Shown piece after piece: positions 24,216-37,400 of a DNA stretch of 64,000 bases (its first letter is position 1; each line of letters opens with the position of its first letter). Made by a program: the position numbers and the translations under genes. The notes under the pieces were generated by a model. It had not been told where the DNA came from. It saw only the letters and a program-made list of their open reading frames with translations, and made no database searches. The stretch comes from Bugulina stolonifera (Eukaryota > Bryozoa > Gymnolaemata > Cheilostomatida > Bugulidae), in the NCBI GenBank assembly GCA_935421135.1, contig OW285192.1, positions 16,097,001 through 16,161,000 of the forward strand, read 5' to 3'.

Positions 24216-24489
24216 AATGTACTTATGTGTAAATGAATGTACTTAGGTGTAAATCAATGCACTTACATGTAAGTGTAAATCAATGTACTTACATGTAGGT
24301 GTAAATCAATGTACTTACATGTAGGTGTAAATCAATGTACTTACATGTAGGTGTAAATCAATGTACTTACATGTAGGTGTAAATCAATGTACTTACATGT
24401 AGGTGTAAATCAATGTACTTACATGTAGGTGTAAATCAATGTACTTACATGTAGGTGTAAATCAATGTACTTACATGTAGGTGTAAATC
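24216..24489. repeat. 26-bp minisatellite downstream of gene B
   Basis: About ten units of the form GTAAATCAATGTACTTACAT plus GTAGGT follow the stop codon. The last eight are nearly identical and the first ones diverged. The equivalent flank of gene D (about 53135) has only one unit (CACTTCGGTGTAAATC), so the array expanded in this copy only. Each unit contains TGTAC/ACATGT palindromic words. Confidence 0.85.
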
Positions 24490-24950
24490 AAAAGGTTTAA
24501 TGATACTTGGAACTTTTTGTCGATACTGAAACTGGTTTGTTGTTTTTCCAAAACAACAATGGTTGCAAAAATAGCCTTTTTTGAGTTTATGGAAAGATTT
24601 TATTTTCAGCGTCATAATTCTATGTCATGCCATGTCTATGACATATATTAGTATTCTCAAATGCAAAGGTTCTTTGCTTAACCAATTCCTACAGGAAGTA
24701 TTGCCAATATTTTGAGAATTACGGAACATTCTTTTTTAACGCTTAAGATGTGCACGAATCAGTGCATGTTTATATAGGTAGTAATTAACAATCATTAGCC
24801 TATTATTTATTACACAAATCCTCAAGAGAACCCATGATACTCAGTAGCTCATTGCACTTGTTGAAATAACAGTTATACAGTATGGTTCTCACAGATTTTG
24901 GTTTAAATGCCATAAATGGTTCAAATAAACTATACTCCACTGTTATCCAT

Positions 24951-25027
24951 TCATTGATTGGTTGAAGGTTGCTGCTATTTATATAGATTTACCAAACATC
25001 TGGTACCAAAGGTTAATTTGTAATCTA
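24951..25027 (-). pseudogene. Remnant of the last exon of an E-type transporter
   Basis: On the - strand this matches exon 11 of gene E: ATTACAAAT.AACC.TTGG.ACCAGAT, then GGTAAATCTAT and the CAGCAACCTTCAACCAATCA end with its TGA. The middle of the exon is deleted and an in-frame stop is present. It lies between B and C as exon 11 of E lies after D. AATAAA at 24924-24929, on the + strand, is a possible poly(A) signal for gene B. Confidence 0.75.
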
Positions 25028-25079
25028 CCTTTGACCTGGCAGATGAAATACCTACGTACTACTGTATGCAGAGCTGTTA

Positions 25080-25426
25080 CATGAATTGAAATGATTTATA
25101 GACTATTCATACTCTGCTTCAACATTACAAACACCACATACATGTACAATGTATACTGGCTCATTAAATATTGTGTAACTAAATGTTGGCTACAGTCAGA
25201 AAGAACTGCATTAAGCCTGGCTCAATTTTCATAGACATTGCACACTTATCGCATCATTTAAAATGATTTATGGGTATTTATAATAATCTTTAACTTCCCG
25301 CACTTTGCTTCAACATCTCAAGCACCACCAGTAGAAACTAGTACTAATACCTCTACTGACCTTTGGCTACGGCCAGAAAGAACTGTATGAAGGCTTTCAG
25401 TAACAAAGTGAGAAACCAAAATTAGC
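25080..25426 (+). promoter_or_regulatory. Duplicated promoter-proximal region of gene C
   Basis: The conserved leader block (GAATTGAAATGATTTAT ... CAGAAAGAACTG) occurs twice, at about 25080-25215 and 25255-25410, before the ATG of C. Genes A and B have one copy; gene D has the same two-copy layout. One copy may be the active promoter and the other an alternative start region. Confidence 0.6.
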
Positions 25427-28400
25427 ATGATGAAGCAAATAGAAACAGAAGAGGAGCAACATCTTCTCTCAGACCAAGGGATGGATGACTGTGAATGTAA
25501 CTCTATTAGAAAGGATGAGCATGGAGTCAAACAGCATAATAAAGGGAAGCATGGAGTAACTGTCTTACTGCTGCTAATTTTACTGGTTACTATGTGCCCA
25601 GAATCAATTCTCACACCGTTCTTCCCCACGGCAGCGGCAGCAAAGGGATTAACAGAGATACAGATTGGGTTGGTTTATGGATCTTATGAATTGACCAGAT
25701 TCCTGACGGCTCCTTTGATTGGAGCCTTAGTAAGTATTAAGTTCAATCAATTTTAAGCAGATCTTAGTCCAGTTGAATGCATGGAGATCAGACATCACAA
25801 TACATAAACCTCAACAGTATATAAGTATAGCCTAAATAGACCAATTTTCTTCGCTTCTTTTTGTTAACCTCTACCACACCATGTGTTGTAGTGTAGTAGT
25901 AGCTGTATACTATATCCTCATTATTATATTCACCAAGATAGTCTTAGATTTCTGACCAAGTCTCTGCAGATTGCACTAGGTCGGCATGTTGGTGTGGTTG
26001 ATTTAAGGCCGTATAGGTCTACAACTGTGGTGTTCAGACTTCTTCTTCTTTAGGTACCAGGTCAGGAACAGACATTGGCGATCATGTCTTGCCACTCACT
26101 CTTTTTCATGAAATCTATGTTTCCTTGCTTGATGTTACCTCCTGATATCCAGGTGTTCAGACTAACATCTTATTTCTGGTTGCAGATAGCAAGAATTCCT
26201 CCATATAAAATCAGCATATTTGGTGCCACAATGTCTGCCATAGGATCTGTTGGATTTGGGTAAGTAGAATGTGTTGTAATGTAATCTAAAGCAGACGTTA
26301 GAAGTAAAGTGAAACCTTGTGCTATCAGAAGGTCCTGCTGAACATTGTGATTACACAACAGTGGTTGTGTGGGATTACACTGCACTTGTATTACTCTACT
26401 CTATACCGTTCTATAAAAACCTCTATGTATAAGGAATAGGGTAGTCTAGAATGAAAAGCATTACTACCAAGGTCAACAGTTGTAAGCAGTCAAATGTGGT
26501 CCAAGGTAGCTATTTAGAGTTTTCACACCATACTTAATGACAAGTAACACCCTATAATACAATCTACATGTAGTCGTAAAGTATAATTAATGTATGAGAG
26601 TTTGTTGCAGCTAAATATTGTATATACATGTACCATTCTCTTGTAGATGCCTGTATTATATAAGCAACAGTACACTTTACTTCATTCTGTGTCTGATACT
26701 GAGAATGACTTCAGGAGTTGGTTGTACAGCAACCTATGTCTCACTAACTTGTATATTACTGAATACGTCACCATATAAAACAGCCACTGTAGTTGTAAGT
26801 TGGAAATAGTCTTTTGACCTCCATATTATACAAATCTCAATATCTTGAACATTGTTTGTAGACCTCATTATACATGTATTACATGTATAGCAGGCTTCCT
26901 GTACAAATGTATCTTCTACGTATACTCTCTAATTACACACACACTTACACCTTCATCTCTGTTTTGTATTCACCATTCTCTAGTGCTTCGACATGCCCGG
27001 CATGACCAATCTCTAATTAGCCACACGCACGCTGACATTTTAATACTCACCTGTATTTGTATACACCAGGGGTTCTCAACCTTTTTTAGCCTAAGTACCC
27101 CTTAGCAGTCATGTGGCAAACAACGTACCCCTTTGTAGTAGCCATTTGTAGTGAACAACATACCCGTGTGTAAAACTGTGTTTAATCAAGAATATCTTTG
27201 GTTTAATTCGATTAATATTACATGTATACATTATCTAAATGCGTCAGCTAAACAAGGGAATAAATGCAGTATGGTATGGGATTGTTATTTATATTTTGAT
27301 GATAGCTATGTAATGTAACTTTCATAGATTGTAGTATTTTATGGTTTTCACACTGGTTTTGCCCAACATCATTTGCATCAGTGAGCCATTTGATGTTCAG
27401 TTCAGTAATAGATAATGATAATTCATAATTGATAGTCGGCAACAGTAAATCACTGTTCAAAATGTATTAAGTTGATAACTTGTTTTGTACCCCCTAGATT
27501 TCTAAAATGTACCCCTAGGGGTACATGTACTCCAGGTTGGGAACCCTTGGTATACACTCTTTGTATTGACTTACATGCGAGTTCAACAAGCTGAACTTTA
27601 AACTCGCCGCTAAATAACACGTGCCAGCTATAGCATAGTAATAGCTAACCACATTATGGTTAGCGTTGGCTGCTCGCCGCTAGTAGTTGGTATAGACAGC
27701 AGTGTGAATGCTGCATTAGTATTATTCTATGTTGTAGGCCTATCATAAAAAGGCCAACGTTTTAGAATGTGCTGGTTTTATATATAGCCTAATACGTTCT
27801 TCTTGATTATAAACATCTTTTATAATGGCCAACCCTTTTGAGGTCGGGCCGCTGCCTTTTGTCACCATATTCTTATGCAATTTCCGGGGCCGATACTATA
27901 TCGTCCCCCCCCCCGATACTTTTTACTGGTGTCAAGCAAAATTTCTGCACTGTAAAATTTCTGAGCTTTTGATATCAAATTCAAAATAGCTTCAGCTTCT
28001 TGATTAGTGGTTGGGGCAATTGGGTTGGGGGTGTCACTATTTTAACTGCAAGCTCAGGAATTTTTTCATGCTCAGAAATTTCGCTTGACACCGGAACTGG
28101 TTTTAGTATAAAAGCATGAGCATTTTCCTGTACTAATCAGTTGATGACTAGACTCCAATAAAGTCACATCTCCCAACTCGACCTTACAGTGTTTTCTCTC
28201 TGAGAGAGGTAGTTCCAGTTCTTGGTCCCATTGGACCACTAGTCCGAACTCACTTCAAGCTTGATCGAACCATACTCTTTCACATACTCTTCCATGAGCA
28301 CTAGCATCGGGTCCATGACTCTTATACGTGCATAAGCTACTACATACTGTTCACTCTTTATGTAATACTGGAAGCATAGTCTGAACAACCATTCTCAGGC

Positions 28401-31400
28401 AATTCTCACACTCGTGCTCTCGGCACCCGTTTGTACTCATTGGCAGAAACATTACACTATGTCAATGGATTATTGTCACACATGTGTGACATCCCATAGA
28501 TTAAGGCATTACTTGGTATGTATGAATGTAGCCCTGTAATGAGTTGCGGTGTTTAGTATCAGCAGCCTATCACGTAGGTAAAGTTATACTATCATAGTGA
28601 AAGTGGTGGTGACCAATATTGTTGAGCGGAGCCGCGTAGTATTGGAATACATTGGTCCAAGGTCCAAAGGGACCAAAGCTGAAGCTGCCTGCCTGCAAGA
28701 GTAAGACTCTGTAGGTTGAGTTAAGAGATGTTGCATTATTAGAGTGCAATCAATAACTGACTTAGCATAAGAAAATGTGCTTGCTTTGATACTAATTCAA
28801 TTTCCGGTAAAAATTCCGGTGAAAAGCCTGATAAGGTATCGGGTGGGATGATAAGGTATCGGCCCCGGAAGATGCATAACAATATGGCGGAAAAGCGCCC
28901 GAAGACCGACTTTAAAAGGATCAGCCATGACAAAAAGGGCTTATAATCATGTGAAAGATATTATATGTAAGAACCAGCATAATCTAAGACATCGGCCATT
29001 ATTTATAATAGGCAAAAAGACTTAGCAATAGTTAGTACAACAATATCAATTTGCTATAATGATGCGTAATGTGTAGTAACAGTAATAGACAACTTTTGGT
29101 GAACATGATTGAATAACAGTAGCAGACAATTATAGGCAAGTTGTACATGCAGTAATATATGGTCAATGCAGCTACTGTAAGAGTCTGCATGCTATGTGAG
29201 CTGGAAACAATTACCCTAATCAGAAGGCATTAATATGCACAGACCCTTTACTGCCTTAGACACTTTGGATATCCTATTAATAGGGGAATAGAATCTTTAA
29301 GGTGATTTTAGTTTTTTTATGGATAGCACCCATCTGAGTGTCTAACTCGTGGCAACAGCTAAGTAAAATAACTATTAATTTACTTTATGATTGTATACGG
29401 TCGCAACAATTTCTGAAACTAAAAATTCTAGACACCATAAAACATTGGTTTGGTTGAAGCTGAAAATCAATCAGATCAATTTAGTCAATACATGAGTTAA
29501 TGATAGAGGGGTCGGGTGCCGATTTGGATAGGTGTCGCTTTATTGCTGATGGTTTTGTGCAGTCTCTGGGTAGGGTGATAGCTGCTGGTTGTCGGCTTGC
29601 TTGGGGCTGTGCATTTTTGCTTGTGCGTGGGGTGGCTTTTGTCTGGGTTGGTGCCTGACTCTTTGTTAGATAGCTCTGATCCTCATTTTTATAGAACATA
29701 TCTATCAAATTTTGTTCTAAGAAAATGAATATCCAGTGTACACGTACAGTAGGTGTCTTCGCAACCTAAGCTTCAGACCCAGGCCGATTTACAAAAATAT
29801 TTTCCGGCACACATCTGTCACAGAGTCGCGAACACACTGGCCTGGGCCAAAAGCAAATCCTCGTTTTCGCGCGAAGAAATTAGGTGTGCCGATGAGCTAG
29901 GGATGGTTTGGTCCGGCCAAGCGAAATCCCAGGCCAATAGCCCTTCTGGCCTTGGTCGGACGGCCAACTTGTAATTTTTATTTGCGACCCGGGTCTGTCC
30001 AAGAGGTCCCGAAGACACCTAGTATATCAGGCTTGAGCTACAATGTTGACTAAAGCCTGTGTTAACTATTCAGCAAGAAAGTAGCAACCGGTTGGTTATT
30101 TAGGTGATCTGAATAATCCGGAATTAACGACAATTATTTCTTGGTAGGTGAACAACACTAGCATGCTTATCATTCCTACAAAAACCTTGATTAAGGCAGC
30201 CAGAGAACACTCAGCCAGCACTGCATTGGAATTAAAAATTGGAGGCAGTGCTGGTTGAATCCAAAAATTTACAGTGTAGAAGAAATTTTCATCAATCTAT
30301 AACAAATGAAAGTGGTGATCACACCAGATCTGAACATAGAATAAAATAAACAAAATGATCAGCATGATCCCATGTAAGAAAGTGCTGGGGATTTTTGTTC
30401 CCTTGTATTGAACGATGGGACAATTGATAAGCAAACCAGCTCCTGGCAACAAGCTCGATATCATTCGATGTCTTGAACCACACTTGACACCGGCAAACAC
30501 TGAACCTCTTCAAGCCCAGTGAAAAACCGGTTTGGTCAGTATATCAAACCAAAATTGACATCATCTAACACCGTTTGTAACCAGGGTCAAGTGGTCCAGT
30601 GCGGTTCAGTGTATCAAACAAAATTTTGCACCAGTTGACACCGAAACAGACCAGGGCCAAGAGTGAGTGGGGAGGCGACACCACATAAAACTATTTTGAC
30701 CTACATGCATACTTAACACGCTACAATGTATTTATATGCTGTTTCCACATTTCAGGGTTTGGTGGAGATAGTAGCTGGTATGAGCTATGTGCTTGGCAGA
30801 CCAATTGGGGCTGGATTGTTTCTGGTAAATACTAAGGATTATCTATCAACAGGCTGTTAAATCTTTATTCATGTAGAATCTGTTACATATACAATTATGT
30901 AATTATGTTATGTTAGATACTAGTAATGTGCTATTACAAATGTACAGTGAAACTTGTTTAATTCAAACTCCAAGAGACCACCATATTTGGGTTAAATTAG
31001 GCCTGAGTTTGAATTGTAAGATAACTTCACTTAATTGAAACTATTTATATAGTGTTCAGCAGGGATCAAGACTAATAGCTTGAATTATCCGAGGCTGAAT
31101 TAAGCAAGTTCCACTGTACAAATTTAATGTATATATGAAGAAAAATTGTATTAAGAGAATGACATTACTATTTTCTGATGAGGTGAAATTCCAAATGCAT
31201 GTAGGTGTACATGTACATGTATATATCATAATTATAGTGCTAGTGTTGGGATGCATGTTTATCCATTGTATTATTGAAGTAAACCTGATACTTAGAGTGT
31301 TGAATACTTTCAGCTTGGAGGGTTTACATGTCCATTTATGGTGAATGGTGGACTACTGGTTATACTAAATATCATACAGATATTTGCAGTACCCAAAGAA

Positions 31401-34400
31401 GGTAAGCATGGAACCATACTCAGTGTCAAATAGTGTCTAAATTGTCTACACCTAATAATTAGAGTACCAATTATGGACACCTTTTCTGAAAAAATTTAAG
31501 TTGGAACATTTCCTCAATATACCACTACATCACGGCTGAGAAAACCTACTAGTTTTGTTACAAAAACTCTCAACCCATAGATAGTTAAGTTACATGTATC
31601 TGATGCTAAATGTATTTGCTTTGTCTTACGTCAATCACTTTGTTGGTTTGTGCTATTTGAACTTGTAGAGAGTAGATAGGTCTCTTGGCTCTTGCTACTC
31701 ATGCATCATCCATCATGCATCATGAGAACAAGAGCTGAATTCCATCCTTTCTAGTATTCCTCTTTACAGTTTGACACTTCAACATTGAAGTTAGATCTCA
31801 ACCTTTCACGCTAAAATTGAAAAAGAGATTAATAGATTTTTACTAACATTCAGATTAATCTCTCAGATTTCTAAGTCCTAAAATATTGCTGATAATATCG
31901 AGACACTTTCATTCAACCACTTAAAAACTATTATCTATACCATGTTCACGTAAAAGTTAAACTATGCTGAGATAGAAGTGCTATTCCTGCTGGCCCTGTA
32001 AGCAGTCGTGTTTCCTTACATCAATTCCTGTAACTTTCCAATTTTTTAGAATATCCAGACAAGGAGAAAAACGGAGACAAATTCAAGCTGCTCAGAATTC
32101 CAGGAGTGTTAGTTGTGTTCAGTTTCACCACCATCTTTCACCTGACACAGACAGCCCGGTTCTCTTTCTTCAGCATCTACCTGTCTACCAAGGTACGTCC
32201 TCATAGACAACATAAATACCTATGACAACATTGTTTATTGATTTACACACACGTGCATGCTGTAACATTCATTGTACAGTGTAGGTACGTATATTATTAG
32301 TCTTTTAGTCTAACCTACACTCATTCCGGGGACAGCAGTGCTTTGTCCTTTGTATTTATTTCCAAAATAATGCATTATTCCATCCTGTTTAAATGTCTCC
32401 TATCATGTGATTATTGTTGCATGCATAGGACCAACCCCCACTTCTAGGTCTTGTATAAGTGTTATATCTGACCACACCGCTAGTTACTCCAGGCACTCGG
32501 TTCCTCCATGGAACTAGGTGGGGGACTCCTAATTCAGTCACTGTCTGTTGTGACAAAGCCGGGACAGACAGTGCCGATGCTGCCATTTTCACTTCCCCCC
32601 CTTGATGTTTTGAAGAGGGCAGAGGTGGATCTTTATTCTGCATGCAGATGAAATACACACAGGGGTCCTCCATTATTTTAAGTCCTGATTCGCAGGGACT
32701 GAGTGGTCAGCCTAAGCTTGGAAAGCTTGTCACCGCTAGCTTTCAGCTATGTAAATGGGGTTTCAATCGGAGTAAACATACAGCTTAGCTGAGCTTGTTT
32801 CTAATGCTAAAATATGCTTAAACTTAAATGCTAGAAATTTCTGCTTTTAGGAAGTTGCTCCAGGCACTCAGTTCCTCTATGGAACTAGGCTGGAGGACTC
32901 CTACTTAATCCTATAAATTGTCATCAAAGATGATAGAAGTTGTTGCATTGAAATTCTAATTTGACTGGCTAGCACAGGAAAGTGTGACAGCTTTTATATA
33001 AAACTGGCTCTGCCGAGACTTTATGTACATGTATGTGTGTATGTCAGCGTGTGTAGGAAATACCTAATACAATATCTCAATAAGGTAATCTTACCTCAGG
33101 CATTATTATGATAATATTATAGTATTGTAATGATTTTTGGGTTTTGGTACTGTCGTCCTAAGACGGCTCCCGAGTCCAAAATGAAGTACCTATGAGTGGT
33201 GCTAGGCCTTCTCATTACATGAAAGATTAACAGGTACTAATAGTCAAAGAACTACCAAAGACGACCCATATGGTCCCGAGTCTATGCTTGTCTGCTATAC
33301 TGAGAAAGAGAGTGATCCGACCTAGTAGGAAGTTCAGGTTGCAATGCCGAGAACCTTAACAACTAGAATGACCTAACTACGAAGTGAAAGTCTCTGTATA
33401 TAACTATGGATGTGTCTTTATTGAGATCCACGCATGAATTGAGACAACAAACATAAAAGCAATGTGCTTTATATAGTATTAGAACTTCCGGAGGAAGTTC
33501 CGGTAAAAAGGCCGATGTAGTGTCGTAAAAAGATGACGTGGTGTAGTCCGGAAATTGTGCAAAAATATAGTGGCCGGACGCCCAATGGCCGACCCAAAAT
33601 AGGTCAGGTTTGACAAAAGATGATTAAAATCATCTAGATCATATGCAAAATCAATATCAAGTACTTCTGAGAGGTCGGGCCTCTTTACATGTGTATAAAA
33701 AGGAGTATAATGCCTCAGTAATTCATATTACAAGCATATAATCAGGGTTGGGAACTTTGATCTACTTTTGCATTCGATTTTCCATTTTCGATTATGCTGA
33801 TTAAACCAAAGAATACAAGCATTCGATTGCTACTTAACCAAATCAATGATTGTACTTCAATCGATTCTACAATAGATGACGATTTTAGAAAATGCACATG
33901 TATATGGGTATAATTTTTGTAAAAATAGAGAAATTTGTTGTCTTTACTAATTTTGTCTATTACTTTAAAATGTTATAACAAACGTGCCTAATATTACCAG
34001 TTTTATTTGCATTTTCCCATAGCTCAGAGTTATCTCCTCTACCTTTGTGTTTCTTTTTAGCCTCCAAATATTTATGTGTACAGCAAATCTCAGCCAGAAA
34101 TACCAGGCTATTATTTCTTATTTATTGCAAGCCACTTACATTTCATCCTAGCTTGCAAATAGAGGCCATTATTTTATTATTAAATAAAACAGTTCATCAT
34201 CATTTTTTTTATTAAAAAGATAAGAACTAAGCTACGAGGCTTTTTATTTATTTCCTGTACTAAACATTACTTGCAGATCAATTAGCAGTTTGGTGACAAT
34301 CGAATGCAGCTGTAACTCTATAAAACCAATGAATACATGCATTTCGATGGCTTTGTTGGAAACCAACGATTAGGTGGAATCGATGGTGAATAGACCAACG

Positions 34401-37400
34401 AAAATCGCCATCGAACATCGAATACTATTTGCGATTCCCAACCCTGCATATAATTGATATGTAATTATCAGTGTATGGTTAGACATGCATAACAATGTAG
34501 GTGTGAGTATCAAAATAGCTAAGTGCAAGAGAACAAGTGTCAGATGAGTAGTGCTGTGGCAACTAGTAGGCACTTAGGGTGCAATAAGGTCCATCAGGGT
34601 AACTGGAGTCGTATGTACAAATGTCCTGAACCATTACAATATTCTATCAATCCCTAACAATATTGATGGCTCTCTTCAAGAGTAGCGAAATGTTTTGGGA
34701 TATGGCTACTGCCATAACTCAATACTTCATATACACTCTGCTGTTGAACGCGTTTAAGAAAAAATGCAAGCGGAAAAAAATATGGTAGAAGATCAACAGT
34801 TCAGATATAGTCTGTATCGTATGGTCTTAAGTACTAGTTCAAGTTGTTGTTTTATAACAGAATCAAGTCTTGGTACTAGCCTCTGCTCTATGAGCTCTAC
34901 ATCTTATAGAGTTCATTGTTGTAATGTAATAATTTGATTTTCAGTTCCACATGCCACCTACTGAAATAGCATTGTGGTTTGTTCCCGCTCCATTGCTCTA
35001 TATGATCGGATGCCCGATGATGTCTGCATTAACCAACAGGGTAGGTTTTCTGGTGTCATACTTAGTTTGTGAGATTTATAATGTAATGATTCTGCTGTGT
35101 TGTGTCTATGAAGTTGAGGAAGGGCCTATGAGTGGTGCTAGGCCTTCGTCATCACATAAAGGATCAAGCAGTGCTTGTAGTTATTTAGCTAAGTACCTAA
35201 CCAAGACGACTTATACAGTCCCGGGTCAATGCTTAGATGCTATACTTGAGAAAGAGTATGTTCAGTCCTAATCAGCTGGAACCAACCTTAGCTACAAGTG
35301 AAGACTGTATAAGTAGTATTTAGCAGTGTCTTTATTGAGATCCAAGCATCAACTGATGGACAATACAAAAGCACACGCTTTATAATAGTACAACAAGATG
35401 GCTGCCAGGTGGCCAGGTGGCATAATAAATATATAAGAATCATAACAGTGGTGTAGTTAGGCGACATAGTACGAGATAACTATGTCTATAATAATTGTCT
35501 AGCCCCTACAACAATATAGCAATGGTGACACCCTCCAACCTAATTGTCCCGACTAATTTAGAAACTGAAGCTATTTCAACTTTTTATGTAGAAATCACAA
35601 AAACTCCTAGTACTCCTGTCCTCAGTGTTTAGATCCCCCTGATGAAGGCAAGGATCATAAAAAGGGGGAAACTCATCTTCAAAAACTTATATATACATGT
35701 AAATTCCAATGGGAATTCCAGCACAGACTTGCCATGCTACTCTCAGATGCATGTCAAGTACGGTCTGTACTTACTGGTTCAACATTGTGTAATGTAATGT
35801 TATGCATTGTACTTGCCAAGTTCCCCTAATGAAAGTGGAGTGATTCAACATTTGTTTGAGATGTGTGCACATTAGAGGGGTGGGGCAACTAAATCTATGT
35901 TGTGGGGGATCTCTCGCAGAATCAAGGACACTTGGCAAGTATTGATAACAATGCTGTTAATACATATTCTTTGTTGGTAATTTGAAGGGATTCGTCTACT
36001 CAACGATGTTAGTTACGATGAGTCTGGCAGCTATTTCCTATCTCTTCCTGGCTCCGCCCCCGTTTCTAGAATTTATATTTCATGATAAAATGTAAGATTT
36101 AAAGTAACACCAAATGTATAAAAATCTATTAGCTAGTAGTACACATGTAGTAACGTGTACTCTACAAGTTTATGACATTCTGTAACAATTGCAAATGATA
36201 TTATTCTTTTAGTAATCGTTTGAATGTACAATTTTTACTACCCTAAAAGCAGATATTTTTTGCAAGTTTTAACTTTCTAGAATTTAGGAAATAATTTCCA
36301 TGGCTATCAAATTCTACTTTCAAAATAATGTTAATAATTACTGGTTTAAACAGATCATGCATCAGGGGCGGATTTTCAATTTTCAGAAAAGGGGTCTCCT
36401 GCCCACCAAAGAGATTTATTGAGAGTGCGCGGCATCCGAACCGAGGGCGCAAAACGCCCCAGGCCAACAGCTGGAGGGTTTAGGGGGCGCTGTAAGCTTT
36501 CAACGGGTCCGCAGCGGAGCCTCGGCCGCCGAAGCTTTTTAGGCTTCATAGAGACCGTGAAAACTTGAAACTAAGGACTGAAGAAATGAAGAGGATCCCT
36601 TGTGCTGAGGGATTCCAAGCCTTGGAAAACTCTCACTATTGGACATTGGAGGCAGAAAGTTATGCTATGAAAAACTAAAAAACAGCGTTTGATAGTGATT
36701 ATAATATTAAATATTTTTTTATACAAAAGTCATATAATTGGTAATTATAATAATAACAATAATGTTTAGACTGCATTATAAAATAATAAAATGATAATCT
36801 GAATGATTATAATTTTAAGATATGAAATTATTATAAAAAATAATAATTATTAATATTATATTTTACAAAGACAATCACTGTAGGCAACATTATGATTATC
36901 ATTCATAAGATGATCATAATGTTCATGATGTTGTTCTGTTGATAAACAATATAAAAATAAATTTAAATATTGTAATGTTTTTGAGTGCTGTTACATACGA
37001 GAGCCGAGGGCTACAAGTATGGGAAGGGCTTGGAAGGTGGTAGAGGCCGACCAAGTGTACCTTCTCCTCATTACATAAAAGAGTGAACAGTTATAGGTGC
37101 TCTTTGTAGTGTAGATTATATCAGACGTAGGCCGATGCCGAGACTCATTGGAGCTCAGGACCGACGTAGGTCTTGTAGAGTTTATACTCCGAGGGAGTGC
37201 AGAGAAAGATTGTCTAGCCTTGAGATCCTAAGCTCGACGCTAGGTTCATTAGAACCCGAGACCGGCCTAAGTCTAAGGGGTGGATAGAGATATGCTTAGC
37301 CTAGGATGAGGTGAACTCGAGCCGTACTGAATCCCAAGGGGATTCTCAGGTGGAGTTATCCGCCTAAAGAGTAAGCCTCTGTAGGTTGAGTTAGGAGATG

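Noticed and set aside
32389..32673. 94-codon - frame in intron 6 of gene C
   Set aside because: Lies in a repeat-rich segment whose GAACTAGG...GGACTCCTA block recurs at 32859-32917; no domain or splice partners.
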